From an uncultured Pseudomonadales bacterium (lineage in GTDB: Bacteria; Pseudomonadota; Gammaproteobacteria; Pseudomonadales; Pseudohongiellaceae), in NCBI GenBank assembly GCA_949372635.1, contig CASIAB010000008.1, positions 124,001-188,000 of the forward strand: a stretch of DNA of 64,000 nucleotides, in the 5' to 3' direction. Positions 8,828 through 19,313 of this stretch are shown one piece after another. The notes under the pieces are model-generated. The model was not told the origin of the DNA. It saw nothing but the letters and a program-made list of their open reading frames with translations, and did no database searches. Position 1 is the first letter of the stretch, and every line of letters starts with the position of its first letter. The position numbers were made by a program, and so were the translations under genes.

Positions 8828-9910
8828 GTGACTCTGGACAACGCATATAAGCGACTGCTGGACAACCAGAAGACCGGGGTTGTCGTTATGGATAGAGACC
8901 TGCGCCTGCTCTATCTAAACGTCGCAGCAGAGAACTTGCTGGAAATTAGTGTACGCAAGGCTAACAAACTATCCATCGGAGATGTGTTAATCAAGGCAGC
9001 AGGAGACATAGGCGAGATGCAGACAGCCTTGAGCAATAGCAATAGCTTTACCAAGCGCCAGACACAGCTACAGCTGATGCACGGCAAGACTGTAGACGTA
9101 GACTATACTATTACCCCATTCGACGAAGACGGCGAGCAACGCGCGCTGCTGGAGATTACCTCGCTAGAACACTCCTACAGAATCAATCGCGAGGAGTCCT
9201 TGAACAGCACTCACGCGACTACAAGAGAATTAGTAAGAGGTCTCGCTCACGAGATTAAGAATCCGCTAGGCGGCATCCGCGGCGCGGCCCAGCTTCTAGC
9301 GGCGGAACTAGATAGCGAGGACCTTAAAGACTACACCAATGTGATTATCAATGAGGCTGACCGCCTGCACAAATTGGTAGACCGGCTTGTTGACTCTAGG
9401 CAGCCACTGAAGATGCAGCCCATCAATATCCACGAAGTTTTAGAGAGAGTTAGATCTCTGGTGCAGGCCGAAATAAGCGGAAATAGCATCGAACTTATTC
9501 GAGACTATGACCCTAGCATACCTAACGTGCTTGCCGACTCCTCACAACTTATTCAGGCGATGCTGAACATAGTGCGCAATGCAATGCAGGCGTTGTTCAG
9601 CCCGAAGGTAGAACACAATCTCGGCCGCATCTATCTGCGTACCCGGATCATCCGCAACGCGACAATAGGCGCCAAGTTCCACAGATTAGTCGCCTGCATA
9701 AAGATTATCGACAACGGACCGGGAATCAAGCCAGAAATGATCGGCTCCATTTTCTACCCGATGATTAGTGGACGCGCTGAGGGAACCGGCCTCGGCCTTT
9801 CCATAACACACTCTATTATCAACCAGCATCAAGGGCTCATTGAGTGTGAGAGCAGTCATAGTGCTACTTGTTTTACAGTGCTTTTGCCACTCGCCCCCGA
9901 AGGCAGTTAA
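8828..9910 (+). CDS. glnL: Nitrogen regulation sensor histidine kinase NtrB
   Basis: NtrB senses nitrogen status through PII and phosphorylates or dephosphorylates NtrC. The 360-residue soluble protein has an N-terminal PAS domain (about 8-115), the phospho-acceptor H box LVRGLAHEIKNPLGG (histidine near residue 141), the N box NIVRNAMQAL, and the ATP-binding G boxes DNGPGIKP and GTGLGLSI. The start is GTG at 8828. It is the first gene of the ntrBC pair and has its own NtrC/sigma-54 style promoter region. The 106 bases before ntrC contain no terminator. Confidence 0.95.
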   Translation: MTLDNAYKRLLDNQKTGVVVMDRDLRLLYLNVAAENLLEISVRKANKLSIGDVLIKAAGDIGEMQTALSNSNSFTKRQTQLQLMHGKTVDVDYTITPFDEDGEQRALLEITSLEHSYRINREESLNSTHATTRELVRGLAHEIKNPLGGIRGAAQLLAAELDSEDLKDYTNVIINEADRLHKLVDRLVDSRQPLKMQPINIHEVLERVRSLVQAEISGNSIELIRDYDPSIPNVLADSSQLIQAMLNIVRNAMQALFSPKVEHNLGRIYLRTRIIRNATIGAKFHRLVACIKIIDNGPGIKPEMIGSIFYPMISGRAEGTGLGLSITHSIINQHQGLIECESSHSATCFTVLLPLAPEGS

Positions 9911-10016
9911 AGGAGGATAACTAATAGCAGGCAGTAAATGGACTTCTATTCACGCGCAATTCATGGTTAATCTCATTCAGGGCGTAAGCCCAAAGTTTCA
10001 AAAGGTTATATGATTT

Positions 10017-11453
10017 ATGAACTCAAGTAATTCTATCTGGATACTAGATGACGATCGCTCCATTCGCTGGGTGCTAGAAAAGTCGCTAGGCAAGACTGGT
10101 CTCAACACCGAATCTTTCGAGAACGGCAACGACCTACTGCATCGTCTCGAGCAGGAATTGCCTGACGCAATTATCAGCGACATTCGCATGCCAGGAATCA
10201 GTGGTTTGGACCTGCTCTCTGCTATTCAGGAACAGCACCCGCAGCTTCCAGTCATTATCATGACGGCACACTCAGATCTGGAGAGTGCTGTTTCATCCTA
10301 TAGCCGCGGAGCATTCGAATACCTGCCTAAACCTTTCGATATCGAAGACGCTATTGCGATGACGAATCGCGCACTGGAGCACGCGCGCGAACAGAAAGAA
10401 GAAAGTGATGAGGGTGGCAAAACTGAAATTGTTAAGAGCCAAGAGATAATCGGCGAGGCGCCAGCTATGCAGGAGGTGTTCCGCGCCATCGGCAGACTCT
10501 CGCAGTCAAATATCTCCGTGCTCATCAATGGCGAGTCGGGAACCGGTAAGGAATTAGTAGCACGCGCCCTACATCAACATAGTCCACGCAGCGATAAGAC
10601 CTTCGTACCACTTAATGTTGCCGCAATTCCTAAAGAACTGATCGAGTCGGAGCTGTTCGGACACGAGAAAGGTGCGTTCACCGGCGCCACCTCACAGCGC
10701 ACCGGTCGCTTCGAACAGGCTGATGGCGGCACATTATTTCTAGATGAGATCGGCGACATGCCCGCCGAGACACAAACGCGATTATTACGCGTGCTTTCCG
10801 ACGGCGAATTTTATCGCGTAGGCGGACATACTTCTATCAAGGTGGACGTCAGAATCATCGCGGCAACGCATCAAGATTTAGAGAAGCTGGTAGAGCAACA
10901 TCAATTTCGCGAAGACCTTTTCCATAGGCTGAATGTTATTCGCATTCACATACCACGCCTAAGCGATAGACGTGAAGACATACCAAAACTCGCGAGCTTC
11001 TTTCTGCTGTCTGCCGCGAAGGAACTCGATGTAGAGCCGAAGACACTACGACCAGAAACAGAGAAATACCTTGCCGGTCTCAGCTGGCCCGGCAATGTGC
11101 GCCAGCTAGAAAATTTCTGTCGCTGGATTACCGTGATGGCATCGAGTCGCGAGGTCTATCTTGCCGACCTACCACCAGAATTCGCCACACAGGAAACTGG
11201 CGTCAGTCTGAACGGCAACTGGACTCAAGGATTGCATCAATGGGCGGATCAGCAGCTCAGTCTAGGTAATGTAGGGATTCTTAATCAAGCTACGCCTATG
11301 TTCGAACGCACCATGATTGACATAGCCTTGAAACATACAGCCGGACGCAGGAGAGATGCTGCAAACTTGCTGGGCTGGGGCAGGAATACCTTAACCAGGA
11401 AGATTAAGGAGTTAGGTAACTCACAGGGAGACGCAGAAATTCACGATAACTAG
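10017..11453 (+). CDS. glnG: Nitrogen regulation response regulator NtrC
   Basis: NtrC is the sigma-54-dependent activator of nitrogen genes. The 478 residues show a receiver domain with the phosphorylated aspartate in ISDIRMPG, an AAA+ domain with Walker A GESGTGKE and the sigma-54-contacting GAFTGA loop, Walker B TLFLDEIGDMP, and a C-terminal Fis-type helix-turn-helix (RRRDAANLLGWGRNTLTRKI). The TGCAC-N7-GTGCA sites in front of the GSII gene and ntrB are its expected targets. The cluster is therefore a complete regulatory circuit: kinase, regulator and target enzyme. Confidence 0.97.
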   Translation: MNSSNSIWILDDDRSIRWVLEKSLGKTGLNTESFENGNDLLHRLEQELPDAIISDIRMPGISGLDLLSAIQEQHPQLPVIIMTAHSDLESAVSSYSRGAFEYLPKPFDIEDAIAMTNRALEHAREQKEESDEGGKTEIVKSQEIIGEAPAMQEVFRAIGRLSQSNISVLINGESGTGKELVARALHQHSPRSDKTFVPLNVAAIPKELIESELFGHEKGAFTGATSQRTGRFEQADGGTLFLDEIGDMPAETQTRLLRVLSDGEFYRVGGHTSIKVDVRIIAATHQDLEKLVEQHQFREDLFHRLNVIRIHIPRLSDRREDIPKLASFFLLSAAKELDVEPKTLRPETEKYLAGLSWPGNVRQLENFCRWITVMASSREVYLADLPPEFATQETGVSLNGNWTQGLHQWADQQLSLGNVGILNQATPMFERTMIDIALKHTAGRRRDAANLLGWGRNTLTRKIKELGNSQGDAEIHDN

Positions 11454-11557
11454 ATCTGCATTCAGAACTAATTCTGGGTTTTGAGTAATCAGGCATCTTT
11501 GAATATCCACAATTGTAGTAATTGCTAAGTGAAACTGCCTACTAAACTGGTGAAATT

Positions 11558-12022
11558 TTGATCAACATCGTGCTTTTTGAGCCTGAAATACCCCCAAACA
11601 CCGGAAATATTATCCGTTTATCTGCAAATACAGGTTCACACCTGCACCTAATAAAGCCCCTTGGCTTCGATCTTGATGATAAGAAAATGCGCCGGGCAGG
11701 TCTGGATTACCACGAATTTACTGGTATTTCGCAGTATGAGGGCTGGCAAGACTTCATGCACCTGCAGGGCGAGAACCGGCTACTCGGAATTAGTACCAAA
11801 GCCACGATGCACTACAGCGAATATCACTTTGAAGAGGGAGATTTCCTGATATTTGGGCCGGAAACCCGCGGATTGCCGGATAAGATCCGAGAACACCTAG
11901 ACCCCGCGAACCTTCTGAGAATACCTATGTTACCCAACAGTCGTAGCCTGAATCTGTCCAATGCAGCAGCTGTCGTGGTTTACGAAGCCTGGCGTCAGCT
12001 AGGCTTCGCTAAAGGTAACTAA
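11558..12022 (+). CDS. trmL: tRNA (cytidine(34)-2'-O)-methyltransferase
   Basis: TrmL is a SPOUT-family enzyme that methylates the ribose of wobble position 34 in leucine tRNAs. The 154-residue protein is full length with the N-terminal [20 protein letters not shown], the [21 protein letters not shown] segment, and the knot-forming FGPETRGLP and [23 protein letters not shown] motifs. The start is a TTG at 11558, supported by the exact family N terminus; no in-frame ATG lies before the conserved region. It ends five bases before the convergent secB stop. Confidence 0.95.
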   Translation: MINIVLFEPEIPPNTGNIIRLSANTGSHLHLIKPLGFDLDDKKMRRAGLDYHEFTGISQYEGWQDFMHLQGENRLLGISTKATMHYSEYHFEEGDFLIFGPETRGLPDKIREHLDPANLLRIPMLPNSRSLNLSNAAAVVVYEAWRQLGFAKGN

Positions 12023-12027
12023 GCTTC

Positions 12028-12549
12028 TTAGTTTGCCAGTTCGGGGGCGGGAGCTTCGCCGTTAGCGTTAGCCTCAGCAGCCTGTTTTTGCTGTGCATAT
12101 AGAGCGTCAAAATTTATTGGAGCGAGCATAAGAGCAGGAAAACTACCCTTCACTACTAGCGAATCGATAGCCTCTCGAGCATATGGGAAGAGGATATTTG
12201 GACAAACGGTGGCCAATAACTGCGCTAATTGAACATCGTCGAAATCTTTGGCAGTGAATACGCCAGCTTGATGCACTTCCACTAAGAATCCCGGCTCCTC
12301 TTCAAGAGTCGCCTCAACTGTTAACACCAAAACCACTTCGAAAACGTCATCCTGAATCTTGGAGTTTTTCGTCTTAATATCGAAGTTGATTTTCGGCTGC
12401 CATTGCCCCTGGAATACCGCAGGGCTGCGAGGAGATTCAAATGAGGAATCTTTCAAATAGATGCGCTGCAGGGCGAATTGTGGGCCCTCGGGCTGGTCTG
12501 CAACGGGTGCTGCTGCCGTTTCATCGTTGTTTTCTTCGTTCTCTGCCAT
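12028..12549 (-). CDS. secB: Protein-export chaperone SecB
   Basis: SecB keeps preproteins unfolded and hands them to SecA. The 173-residue acidic protein has the family core FALQRIYLKDSSFESP, WQPKINFDIKT, VVLVLTVEA and CPNILFPYAREAIDSLVVKGSFPALMLAPINFDALYAQ. The C-terminal tail is alanine- and acid-rich. It is read towards trmL, downstream of the rhodanese gene yibN with a 59-base gap. In related bacteria a glutaredoxin gene (grxC) lies between yibN and secB; it is absent here. Confidence 0.96.
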   Translation of the reverse strand: MAENEENNDETAAAPVADQPEGPQFALQRIYLKDSSFESPRSPAVFQGQWQPKINFDIKTKNSKIQDDVFEVVLVLTVEATLEEEPGFLVEVHQAGVFTAKDFDDVQLAQLLATVCPNILFPYAREAIDSLVVKGSFPALMLAPINFDALYAQQKQAAEANANGEAPAPELAN

Positions 12550-12608
12550 GATTAATCCTATGTGTTTACAGTCTTATTTACAATCAATTGTAATTGCGCT
12601 CATCAAAT

Positions 12609-13022
12609 CTAGACGACCAATGGCATGGACTGAGCCTTCCACTCGGTCACTCCACCGGACAGCTTGTAAACCTGCTCGTGCCCAGCCTCTTGAATCTTTT
12701 TCGCCGCCTCACCAGAATGCTGGCCTAATTTGCAAACCACGATTACCGGCTTTTCTTGATGCTTCTTCAGTTCTGTAATCCGCTGATCTATTTTTGCGAG
12801 GGGAATATTAATAGAGTCTACGATGTGCCCGGCTTCAAACTCCTTCTTGTCACGGACATCTATGACTATCGCATCGCTACGATTGATGAGCATAACGGCC
12901 TGTTGTGGCCCTACACCCTTGCTCCCAGTGCGCTGGTGGTAGAAGACGATAGCCGCAAACGAAATCAACCATAGACTGGATAGCAAGAGGTGATTGCCAA
13001 TAAATTCTAAAAATTGCGCCAT
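12609..13022 (-). CDS. yibN: Membrane-anchored rhodanese-like protein (YibN type)
   Basis: The 137-residue protein has one N-terminal membrane helix (about 10-28), then a single rhodanese domain with AVMLINRSDAIVIDVRDKKEF, the CDC25-like substrate loop VCKLGQHSGEAA containing the active cysteine, and the closing LSGGVTEWKAQSMPLV. It probably faces the cytoplasm and handles sulfane sulfur. The sulfur-transfer partner is not known from the sequence. Its place upstream of secB is conserved in gammaproteobacteria, which supports the family assignment. Confidence 0.9.
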   Translation of the reverse strand: MAQFLEFIGNHLLLSSLWLISFAAIVFYHQRTGSKGVGPQQAVMLINRSDAIVIDVRDKKEFEAGHIVDSINIPLAKIDQRITELKKHQEKPVIVVCKLGQHSGEAAKKIQEAGHEQVYKLSGGVTEWKAQSMPLVV

Positions 13023-13304
13023 TATCTTCTCAGTATTTCTAAACTGGCTCGCGCGCCAGAGGCTTTATCTGATTTTATTGCTCACCTATACGATTATGAG
13101 TGGCGCCGCAAAAAAAGTGCCAAGTATACACGTGTCCTGTGGCTTTAAGAAGGACTCAGGCAGACAAGTAGGGCCTCGAAGTCCGCTTTCCAGATCATGA
13201 TAAGTAGATTAGTCCTTTGGCCCAAGCTTCTCGCTATGAATATCGCTTTCAAGGATAATGATGTCTTCAGTTAGCGAGCTAAATACAGGACTTAGAAGCA
13301 CCCC

Positions 13305-14858
13305 ATGAGCGATATCGACAGCAGTAAGAAGACCACCGCACTACTTCTAATTTTGGATGGCTGGGGCCATCGCGAAGAAACCAGCAGCAACGCTATCCAC
13401 AGCGCAAACAGCCCAATATGGGATTCTCTGTGGGAGAGCAAGCCACACACACTGATTGACACCTCAGGCAAGTCGGTCGGACTCCCAGCCGAGCAGATGG
13501 GCAATTCCGAAGTAGGCCACATGAATCTCGGCGCTGGCCGAGTTGTCTACCAGAGTTTAACTCGAATCGACAAAGACATAGAGAATGGCGCCTTCTTCTC
13601 AAATCCTGTTCTCACTGGTGCCGTGCAGAGGACTATAGATACTAATTCAGCGCTGCACATTTTCGGACTCATGTCCGGCGGCGGAATTCACAGCCACGAA
13701 AACCAAATTATAGCCATGATCGAACTCGCAATTCGTAATGGCGCGCCTAAGATATTCCTACATGCTTTCTTAGATGGACGCGATACACCTCCGCGCAGCG
13801 CACTTCCCTCTCTACTACGAGCTGAAAAAACGCTACTAGGCTCTGGCAAAGGACGCGTTGCATCAATCTGCGGCCGCTTCTATGCCATGGACAGAGACAA
13901 TCGCTGGGACCGCGTCCAACCAGCCTACGACCTGCTCACGCAAGGGAAAGCAGAATTTCAATCAAACAATGTTACCACTGCGATTGATGCTGCTTATCAA
14001 CGTGACGAAGACGATGAATTTGTTCAGGCAAGCCTGGTAGGTTCTGAATCTGATACATCGGCAGTAGTTTCCGACGGCGACGTTGTTGTATTCATGAATT
14101 TTCGCGCCGACCGTGCACGAGAAATTACTCGGGCATTTATCGATGATAATTTCGATGGATTTCAGCGTAGCGTTAACCCCAAACTCAGCGAATTCGTAAT
14201 GCTTACTGAGTACGCAGCAGATATTCCTGCGAGCTGCGCCTACCCGCCAAATAAACTCGACAACGTACTTGGACAATATTTGGCCGATCAAAACAAAACT
14301 CAATTACGCATCGCGGAAACTGAAAAATACGCACACGTTACCTTCTTTTTTAACGGTGGCCGAGAGGAACCATTCACTAACGAAGATCGCACTCTGATTC
14401 CATCGCCCAATGTGAAAACCTACGACCTGCAACCTGAGATGTCTGCTTTCGAACTCACTGACGCACTAGTAGCGGCGATACACTCACATAAATATGACGC
14501 GATCATCTGCAACTACGCCAATGGCGACATGGTAGGACACACGGGCAATTTCGATGCTGCGGTGAAGGCGGTAGAAGCTGTAGACAAATGCCTAGAGAAA
14601 ATCGTCGCTGCGGCCGAAGAATCAGGCGCCGAACTACTGATCACAGCAGACCACGGCAACGTGGAGCAGATGGCGGATCCGAAAACCAGCCAGCCGCTTA
14701 CTTCTCACACCAGCGGTCCCGTTCCTCTAGTGTATATCGGGACTAGCGGCCGACAATTCATTAGTCCTGGCACTCTTTCAGATCTCGCCCCTACGCTTCT
14801 CTCTTTATTAGACATGCCAATACCGATCGAGATGACCGGTAAAATTCTTCTAGACTAA
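13305..14858 (+). CDS. gpmI: 2,3-bisphosphoglycerate-independent phosphoglycerate mutase
   Basis: This glycolytic enzyme interconverts 3- and 2-phosphoglycerate using two metal ions and a phosphoserine intermediate. The 517-residue protein is full length: [10 protein letters not shown] with a metal-binding aspartate, the catalytic serine in [56 protein letters not shown] and the second metal site [10 protein letters not shown]. The ATG at 13305 gives the normal N terminus. It begins a rightward run gpmI-envC-ctpA with a 36-base gap to envC. Confidence 0.97.
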   Translation: MSDIDSSKKTTALLLILDGWGHREETSSNAIHSANSPIWDSLWESKPHTLIDTSGKSVGLPAEQMGNSEVGHMNLGAGRVVYQSLTRIDKDIENGAFFSNPVLTGAVQRTIDTNSALHIFGLMSGGGIHSHENQIIAMIELAIRNGAPKIFLHAFLDGRDTPPRSALPSLLRAEKTLLGSGKGRVASICGRFYAMDRDNRWDRVQPAYDLLTQGKAEFQSNNVTTAIDAAYQRDEDDEFVQASLVGSESDTSAVVSDGDVVVFMNFRADRAREITRAFIDDNFDGFQRSVNPKLSEFVMLTEYAADIPASCAYPPNKLDNVLGQYLADQNKTQLRIAETEKYAHVTFFFNGGREEPFTNEDRTLIPSPNVKTYDLQPEMSAFELTDALVAAIHSHKYDAIICNYANGDMVGHTGNFDAAVKAVEAVDKCLEKIVAAAEESGAELLITADHGNVEQMADPKTSQPLTSHTSGPVPLVYIGTSGRQFISPGTLSDLAPTLLSLLDMPIPIEMTGKILLD

Positions 14859-14894
14859 GCTAAAATGTTGAGTTAGGGGTAACATAGCCATTCG

Positions 14895-16097
14895 ATGAAA
14901 CAGTTACCGCGTAAAACTAATTTAGAATTGAAGTTAGCTATGGTACTTTTGGCCATTTTTTTTTGCGACTGGGCAACTATTCCAAACAATGCTGCCGATA
15001 ATAGCGAAGAAGCGCAACAAGAACTTGCCGCAGTCTTCAATGCGATTGGTGAAATTCAATCTTGGCTCAGTGAAGCCAATTCCACGCAGTCAATCGAGAT
15101 TCAGAATCTACAACAAGCAGATTTGCAAATTTCAAAAATCAGCCAATCAGTTACTGAAACTCAAACAGCCTTGGCCGAAACTGAATCTGAAATTTCATCC
15201 CTCTCACGAGAAGCAGATAAGTTAAGTAGTGAAAAAACAGCACAAAGCAAAATTCTCGAACAGGCTATTCGCACTGCATACATAGCAGGGAATCATGGCG
15301 CCATAGAACTCCTGTTAAACCAAGAAGACATTTCTAAGAGCGCGCGCATGCTCCACTACCATCGAATTTTTACACAAGCACAGCTGGACAGCATCGCATC
15401 ATTTCAGGAAACTCTAGACGAAGTTCAGACAGTTAATCAACAACTAGAGTCCAATGTTACCGATCTCGAAACCGAGCAACTAACGCTGAGTAATTCTCTG
15501 CAAAGCCTCAATGACTCAAAAATTGAGCGCGAACGTGCTCTCAATCAATTACGCGCCGACATAGCATCGCGCAGCTCCCAACTTGAGCAGCTAGAAATCG
15601 ATCAAGTACAATTACAAGAGCTGGTAAAGCAAATCGATCGTGCTGTTGATGACATACCGGAGGCCATGCAGCGCTCCCCATTTGATTTGCGACTCGGCAA
15701 GCTTCCAATGCCCGTTACTGGAAAGATTACCGATCGCTTTGGCTCACGCTATGGCGAGGGCGACTTGACCCGGCAGGGTATCACCATAGCTGTGAGTGAA
15801 GGCACTCCCGTACAAGCAATTCATCCTGGACGGGTGGTCTTTTCAGATTGGCTAAGAGGCGCAGGATTACTAGTAATCGTAGACCATGGTCAAGGCTATA
15901 TGTCTCTGTATGGCGCGAATCAGGCGCTATCGAAGCAGGCTGGCAATTGGGTAGACACCGGAGACATTGTGTCAACTTCGGGGATGACTAATGAACTGAC
16001 AGGAAATCAACAAAACCGCCAGGCCAGCCCAGGCATGTATTTCGAGATACGCCATCACGGCGAGGCTCAAAACCCAGCGCAATGGTTCTCTGAGTGA
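14895..16097 (+). CDS. envC: Murein hydrolase activator EnvC
   Basis: EnvC is a periplasmic divisome factor that switches on the amidases AmiA/AmiB; it does not itself cut peptidoglycan. The 400-residue protein has an N-terminal signal segment (about 12-35), a long coiled coil (about 40-260) rich in glutamine, glutamate and leucine, and a C-terminal LytM domain (LPMPVTGKITDRFGSRYGEG, then VVIVDHG-like LLVIVDHGQGYMSLYG). As in true EnvC, the LytM zinc ligands are not all conserved: the expected histidine after the GITI strand is missing. It lies between gpmI and ctpA as in other gammaproteobacteria. Confidence 0.92.
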   Translation: MKQLPRKTNLELKLAMVLLAIFFCDWATIPNNAADNSEEAQQELAAVFNAIGEIQSWLSEANSTQSIEIQNLQQADLQISKISQSVTETQTALAETESEISSLSREADKLSSEKTAQSKILEQAIRTAYIAGNHGAIELLLNQEDISKSARMLHYHRIFTQAQLDSIASFQETLDEVQTVNQQLESNVTDLETEQLTLSNSLQSLNDSKIERERALNQLRADIASRSSQLEQLEIDQVQLQELVKQIDRAVDDIPEAMQRSPFDLRLGKLPMPVTGKITDRFGSRYGEGDLTRQGITIAVSEGTPVQAIHPGRVVFSDWLRGAGLLVIVDHGQGYMSLYGANQALSKQAGNWVDTGDIVSTSGMTNELTGNQQNRQASPGMYFEIRHHGEAQNPAQWFSE

Positions 16098-16276
16098 AAT
16101 ATTCACCCGGATGAACCGTTCTCGTCCTATGCGAGGACAATCTCGCCGAATTTGCCTATTAAAGAATAAACTGAAACACTAGGATTAATCGTATAAGCAT
16201 CTATTGAATGACAAAAGACAGTCTTCTCACATCGCCAAATTGGCCTCAACAAGCAGAGAATAATCAGGATTTAGCT

Positions 16277-17674
16277 ATGAATTTTGCCCCATACGCATTG
16301 CCACTTTTCTCAGCGAAGAAACTACGATCTGCATCAGGCGTAGCAAAGCTCTCCCTGTCGCTGCTACTAGGATTTTTTTTACCAACTCAAGCGGGTGCGC
16401 AGGACCGACAGGAAACACTTCCGCTTCCCTTGAATGAAGTAAGAATGTTTACCGAAGCCCTCGATCGAATTCGCATGTCTTATGTAGAAGAGGTTGACGA
16501 TCAGACGCTATTGGAAAACGCGATTCGCGGGATGCTCGCAGGACTCGACCCGCATTCATCCTACATGGCAGGCGAGGATTTCGATCTACTGGAAGAATCC
16601 ACTACTGGCGAGTTCGGCGGGCTAGGCGTGGAGGTCGGCCGCCAGGATGGGTACATTCGAGTTATCAGCCCTATCGACGACTCTCCAGCTGATCGCGCGG
16701 GCATTAAGGTTGGCGATCTCATAATCCAAATAAACAACAAGCCCCTTCGAGAAATGTTGCCTGAGGAAGCGGCGCAGATGATGCGCGGCGCGCCGGGTAC
16801 CGATGTCACCGTTACTGTAGCCAGAGAAGGACAAGAGCCTTTCGATGTCACTATAACGCGCGAAATCATCGCCATCACCAGTGTGCGCAGCCGAATGATC
16901 GCCCCAGGCTATGCTTACTTACGCGTCTCGCAGTTTCGCGTGAACACAGGCAACGAGCTCGAAGAAGAAATAGAAGAATTGACTGCAGAGAACGAAGCCA
17001 TCGATCAGCCCATCAAAGGTATGGTATTAGACCTACGCAACAATCCCGGCGGAATACTGCAGGCTTCTGTAGGCGTGGTTGATGCATTCATCAATGAAGG
17101 GCGAATCGTTTACACAGAGGGCCGGTTAGAACAGACTGGTCTAGATTTTTCTGCGACGCGAAAAACAGTGGCAGGCGACGTGCCATTAGTCGTTCTAATC
17201 AACAACGGCTCCGCATCGGCTTCAGAGATCGTAGCCGGCGCTCTGCAGGATCATGGTCGCGCGATCATCATGGGCACGCGCAGCTTCGGCAAAGGGTCCG
17301 TCCAGACCGTATTGCCATTGGACGATAGACGCGCGATAAAACTAACAACGTCTTTGTACTTCACTCCGAGCGGTCGATCAATTCAGGCACAGGGCATCGA
17401 ACCGGACATCCTCGTTGAAGAGGCATTCGTTACGCGTCGCTCAACCAACGTAATGCAGTACAACGAATCAGATCTAGATGGCCACTTGGATAATGGCAAC
17501 GGCCCAAGCACAGAGAACGATAGGCTCGCTCAGGCGCTTATTTCAGCTGAGGAAGTGTTAGTAAATGACTACCCATTGAACGAAGCACTGAATGTACTTA
17601 AGGGCATCAATGCGTTCAACCCCGCTCGGGCAATCAACACAACGGGCTCTTTCGCACAGAGCGATGTAAACTAA
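16277..17674 (+). CDS. ctpA: Carboxy-terminal processing protease (S41 family)
   Basis: Periplasmic serine protease that trims or degrades envelope proteins from their C termini. It has a signal peptide ending near QAGAQD, an S41 N-terminal helical part, a PDZ domain (GGLGVEVGRQDGYIRVISP, then DRAGIKVGDLI), and the catalytic core MVLDLRNNPGG, NNGSASASEIVAGALQDH with the nucleophile serine, and GTRSFGKGSVQT with the lysine general base. The ORF track starts at 16208. I chose the ATG at 16277 because AGGAT lies just upstream and the signal peptide then begins near the N terminus. It is the last gene of the gpmI-envC-ctpA run. Confidence 0.94.
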   Translation: MNFAPYALPLFSAKKLRSASGVAKLSLSLLLGFFLPTQAGAQDRQETLPLPLNEVRMFTEALDRIRMSYVEEVDDQTLLENAIRGMLAGLDPHSSYMAGEDFDLLEESTTGEFGGLGVEVGRQDGYIRVISPIDDSPADRAGIKVGDLIIQINNKPLREMLPEEAAQMMRGAPGTDVTVTVAREGQEPFDVTITREIIAITSVRSRMIAPGYAYLRVSQFRVNTGNELEEEIEELTAENEAIDQPIKGMVLDLRNNPGGILQASVGVVDAFINEGRIVYTEGRLEQTGLDFSATRKTVAGDVPLVVLINNGSASASEIVAGALQDHGRAIIMGTRSFGKGSVQTVLPLDDRRAIKLTTSLYFTPSGRSIQAQGIEPDILVEEAFVTRRSTNVMQYNESDLDGHLDNGNGPSTENDRLAQALISAEEVLVNDYPLNEALNVLKGINAFNPARAINTTGSFAQSDVN

Positions 17675-17718
17675 ATTAGTTTCAGAAGAACCAGAAGTTC
17701 GGTGCAGGGAATTGAGGC

Positions 17719-18492
17719 TTAAAGTCGAACCTCGATTCCCTTGGCAGCCATGTACTGCTTCGCTTCCTGGATGGAATATTCCTGAAAATGAAAGATGCTA
17801 GCAGCTAATACCGCATCGGCCTCACCCTCCAACACACCTTCTACCAAATGCTGAAGATTTCCCACACCACCTGACGCAATTAGTGGCACTTGCACGGCAC
17901 GACTTACTTCGCGATTGAGCTCCAGATCGAATCCACTCTTCGTGCCATCTCTATCCATGCTAGTTAGCAATATCTCACCAGCGCCAAAACTCACCATGCG
18001 CTTAACCCACTCAATGGCGTCAATGCCTGTTGGCTTACGACCACCATGAGTGAATATTTCCCACTTTGGCGATTCGTCATTGATAGACACTCGCTTCGCA
18101 TCGACCGCGACTACAATGCATTGCGACCCGAAGCGTTCTGCTGCCTCTCGAACAAATTCTGGATTGACGACCGCTGCGGTATTGATACCGATCTTATCCG
18201 CTCCGGCGTTTAACATTGTGCGAATATCTTCCAGCGTGCGTATCCCACCGCCAACAGTTAGGGGAATAAATACCTGACCGGCAATCGCCTCGACTGTGAA
18301 AACAGTCGTTTCTCTTCCCTCGTGGCTAGCAGTGATATCCAGAAAGGTAATCTCATCGGCACCAGCATCGCAGTAGCGCTTGGACACTTCGACAGGATCT
18401 CCGGCGTCACGAATATCAAGAAACTTGACGCCTTTTACAACGCGCCCATTCTCGCAATCAAGACAGGGGATTATTCGTTTAGCTAAGGCCAT
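17719..18492 (-). CDS. hisF: Imidazole glycerol phosphate synthase subunit HisF
   Basis: HisF is the cyclase subunit that, with ammonia from HisH, converts PRFAR into imidazole glycerol phosphate and AICAR. The 257-residue (beta-alpha)8 barrel has the catalytic aspartates in [17 protein letters not shown] and VVAVDAKR, and the phosphate-binding loops TVGGGIRT and IASGGVGN. It ends the minus-strand hisB-hisH-hisA-hisF operon, 27 bases after hisA. The conserved order and close spacing indicate one transcript. Confidence 0.97.
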   Translation of the reverse strand: MALAKRIIPCLDCENGRVVKGVKFLDIRDAGDPVEVSKRYCDAGADEITFLDITASHEGRETTVFTVEAIAGQVFIPLTVGGGIRTLEDIRTMLNAGADKIGINTAAVVNPEFVREAAERFGSQCIVVAVDAKRVSINDESPKWEIFTHGGRKPTGIDAIEWVKRMVSFGAGEILLTSMDRDGTKSGFDLELNREVSRAVQVPLIASGGVGNLQHLVEGVLEGEADAVLAASIFHFQEYSIQEAKQYMAAKGIEVRL

Positions 18493-18519
18493 CTTAGAAA
18501 CTCTTCCAATTACTGCTAA

Positions 18520-19260
18520 TTATTCGTCACAGAGTTGCTGCGCGAGCGCGAGATCGAGACTACCTTCGTAGATTGCACGTCCCGTTATCACACCCATAAT
18601 TCCGCCGCCGGTGGAGGCTTCGGAGACCTCGCGAATCGCAGCAATGTCTGCCAGCTTACTAACTCCACCGGAAGCTATGACCGGAATAGGAGAGTGATCA
18701 GCCAACTCTTTAGTCGAAGCAAGGTTTACACCGCTCATCATGCCATCGCAGTTAATATCGGTGTAGACGATTGCTTCGACACCATAATCCGCGAACTTTG
18801 CCGCTAGAGTGACAGCAGAAACATCGGACACTTCTGCCCAACCTTCCGTAGCCACCATGCCTTCGATAGCGTCGATACCGACGATAACCTTACCTGGATA
18901 GGCTTCACATGCCTCTTTTACGAACTCAGGCTTCTTCACCGCCTGTGTGCCAATAATCACATAACTAACACCCGAGTTAAAAAAGGACTCAACATTTTCC
19001 ATAGTTCGGATACCGCCACCAATCTGGATCGATAAACCGGGATAGGTTGCAGCTATCTTGGTTATAATTTCAACATTAACTGGAGTACCTGCGAAAGCCC
19101 CATTTAGGTCCACGATGTGCAGGCGTCGCGCACCTTTAGCCTGCCAAATGCCGGCCATACTCACTGGGTCATCAGAAAAAACAGTAGAGTCTTCCATACG
19201 CCCCTGCTTGAGACGAACACACTGACCATCCTTCAAATCTATTGCTGGTATGACTAGCAT
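18520..19260 (-). CDS. hisA: ProFAR isomerase HisA
   Basis: HisA opens the ribose ring of ProFAR to give PRFAR in histidine synthesis. The 246-residue half-barrel-duplicated enzyme has the catalytic aspartates in [16 protein letters not shown] and [13 protein letters not shown], and the phosphate loops IGGGIRT and IASGGVS. It lies between hisH and hisF on the minus strand. Length and motifs are normal. Confidence 0.97.
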   Translation of the reverse strand: MLVIPAIDLKDGQCVRLKQGRMEDSTVFSDDPVSMAGIWQAKGARRLHIVDLNGAFAGTPVNVEIITKIAATYPGLSIQIGGGIRTMENVESFFNSGVSYVIIGTQAVKKPEFVKEACEAYPGKVIVGIDAIEGMVATEGWAEVSDVSAVTLAAKFADYGVEAIVYTDINCDGMMSGVNLASTKELADHSPIPVIASGGVSKLADIAAIREVSEASTGGGIMGVITGRAIYEGSLDLALAQQLCDE

Positions 19261-19313
19261 CTCATTACTCTTAAACTAGGGTTAAAATTATAAGTTGATT
19301 TGTATCTAAAGCG

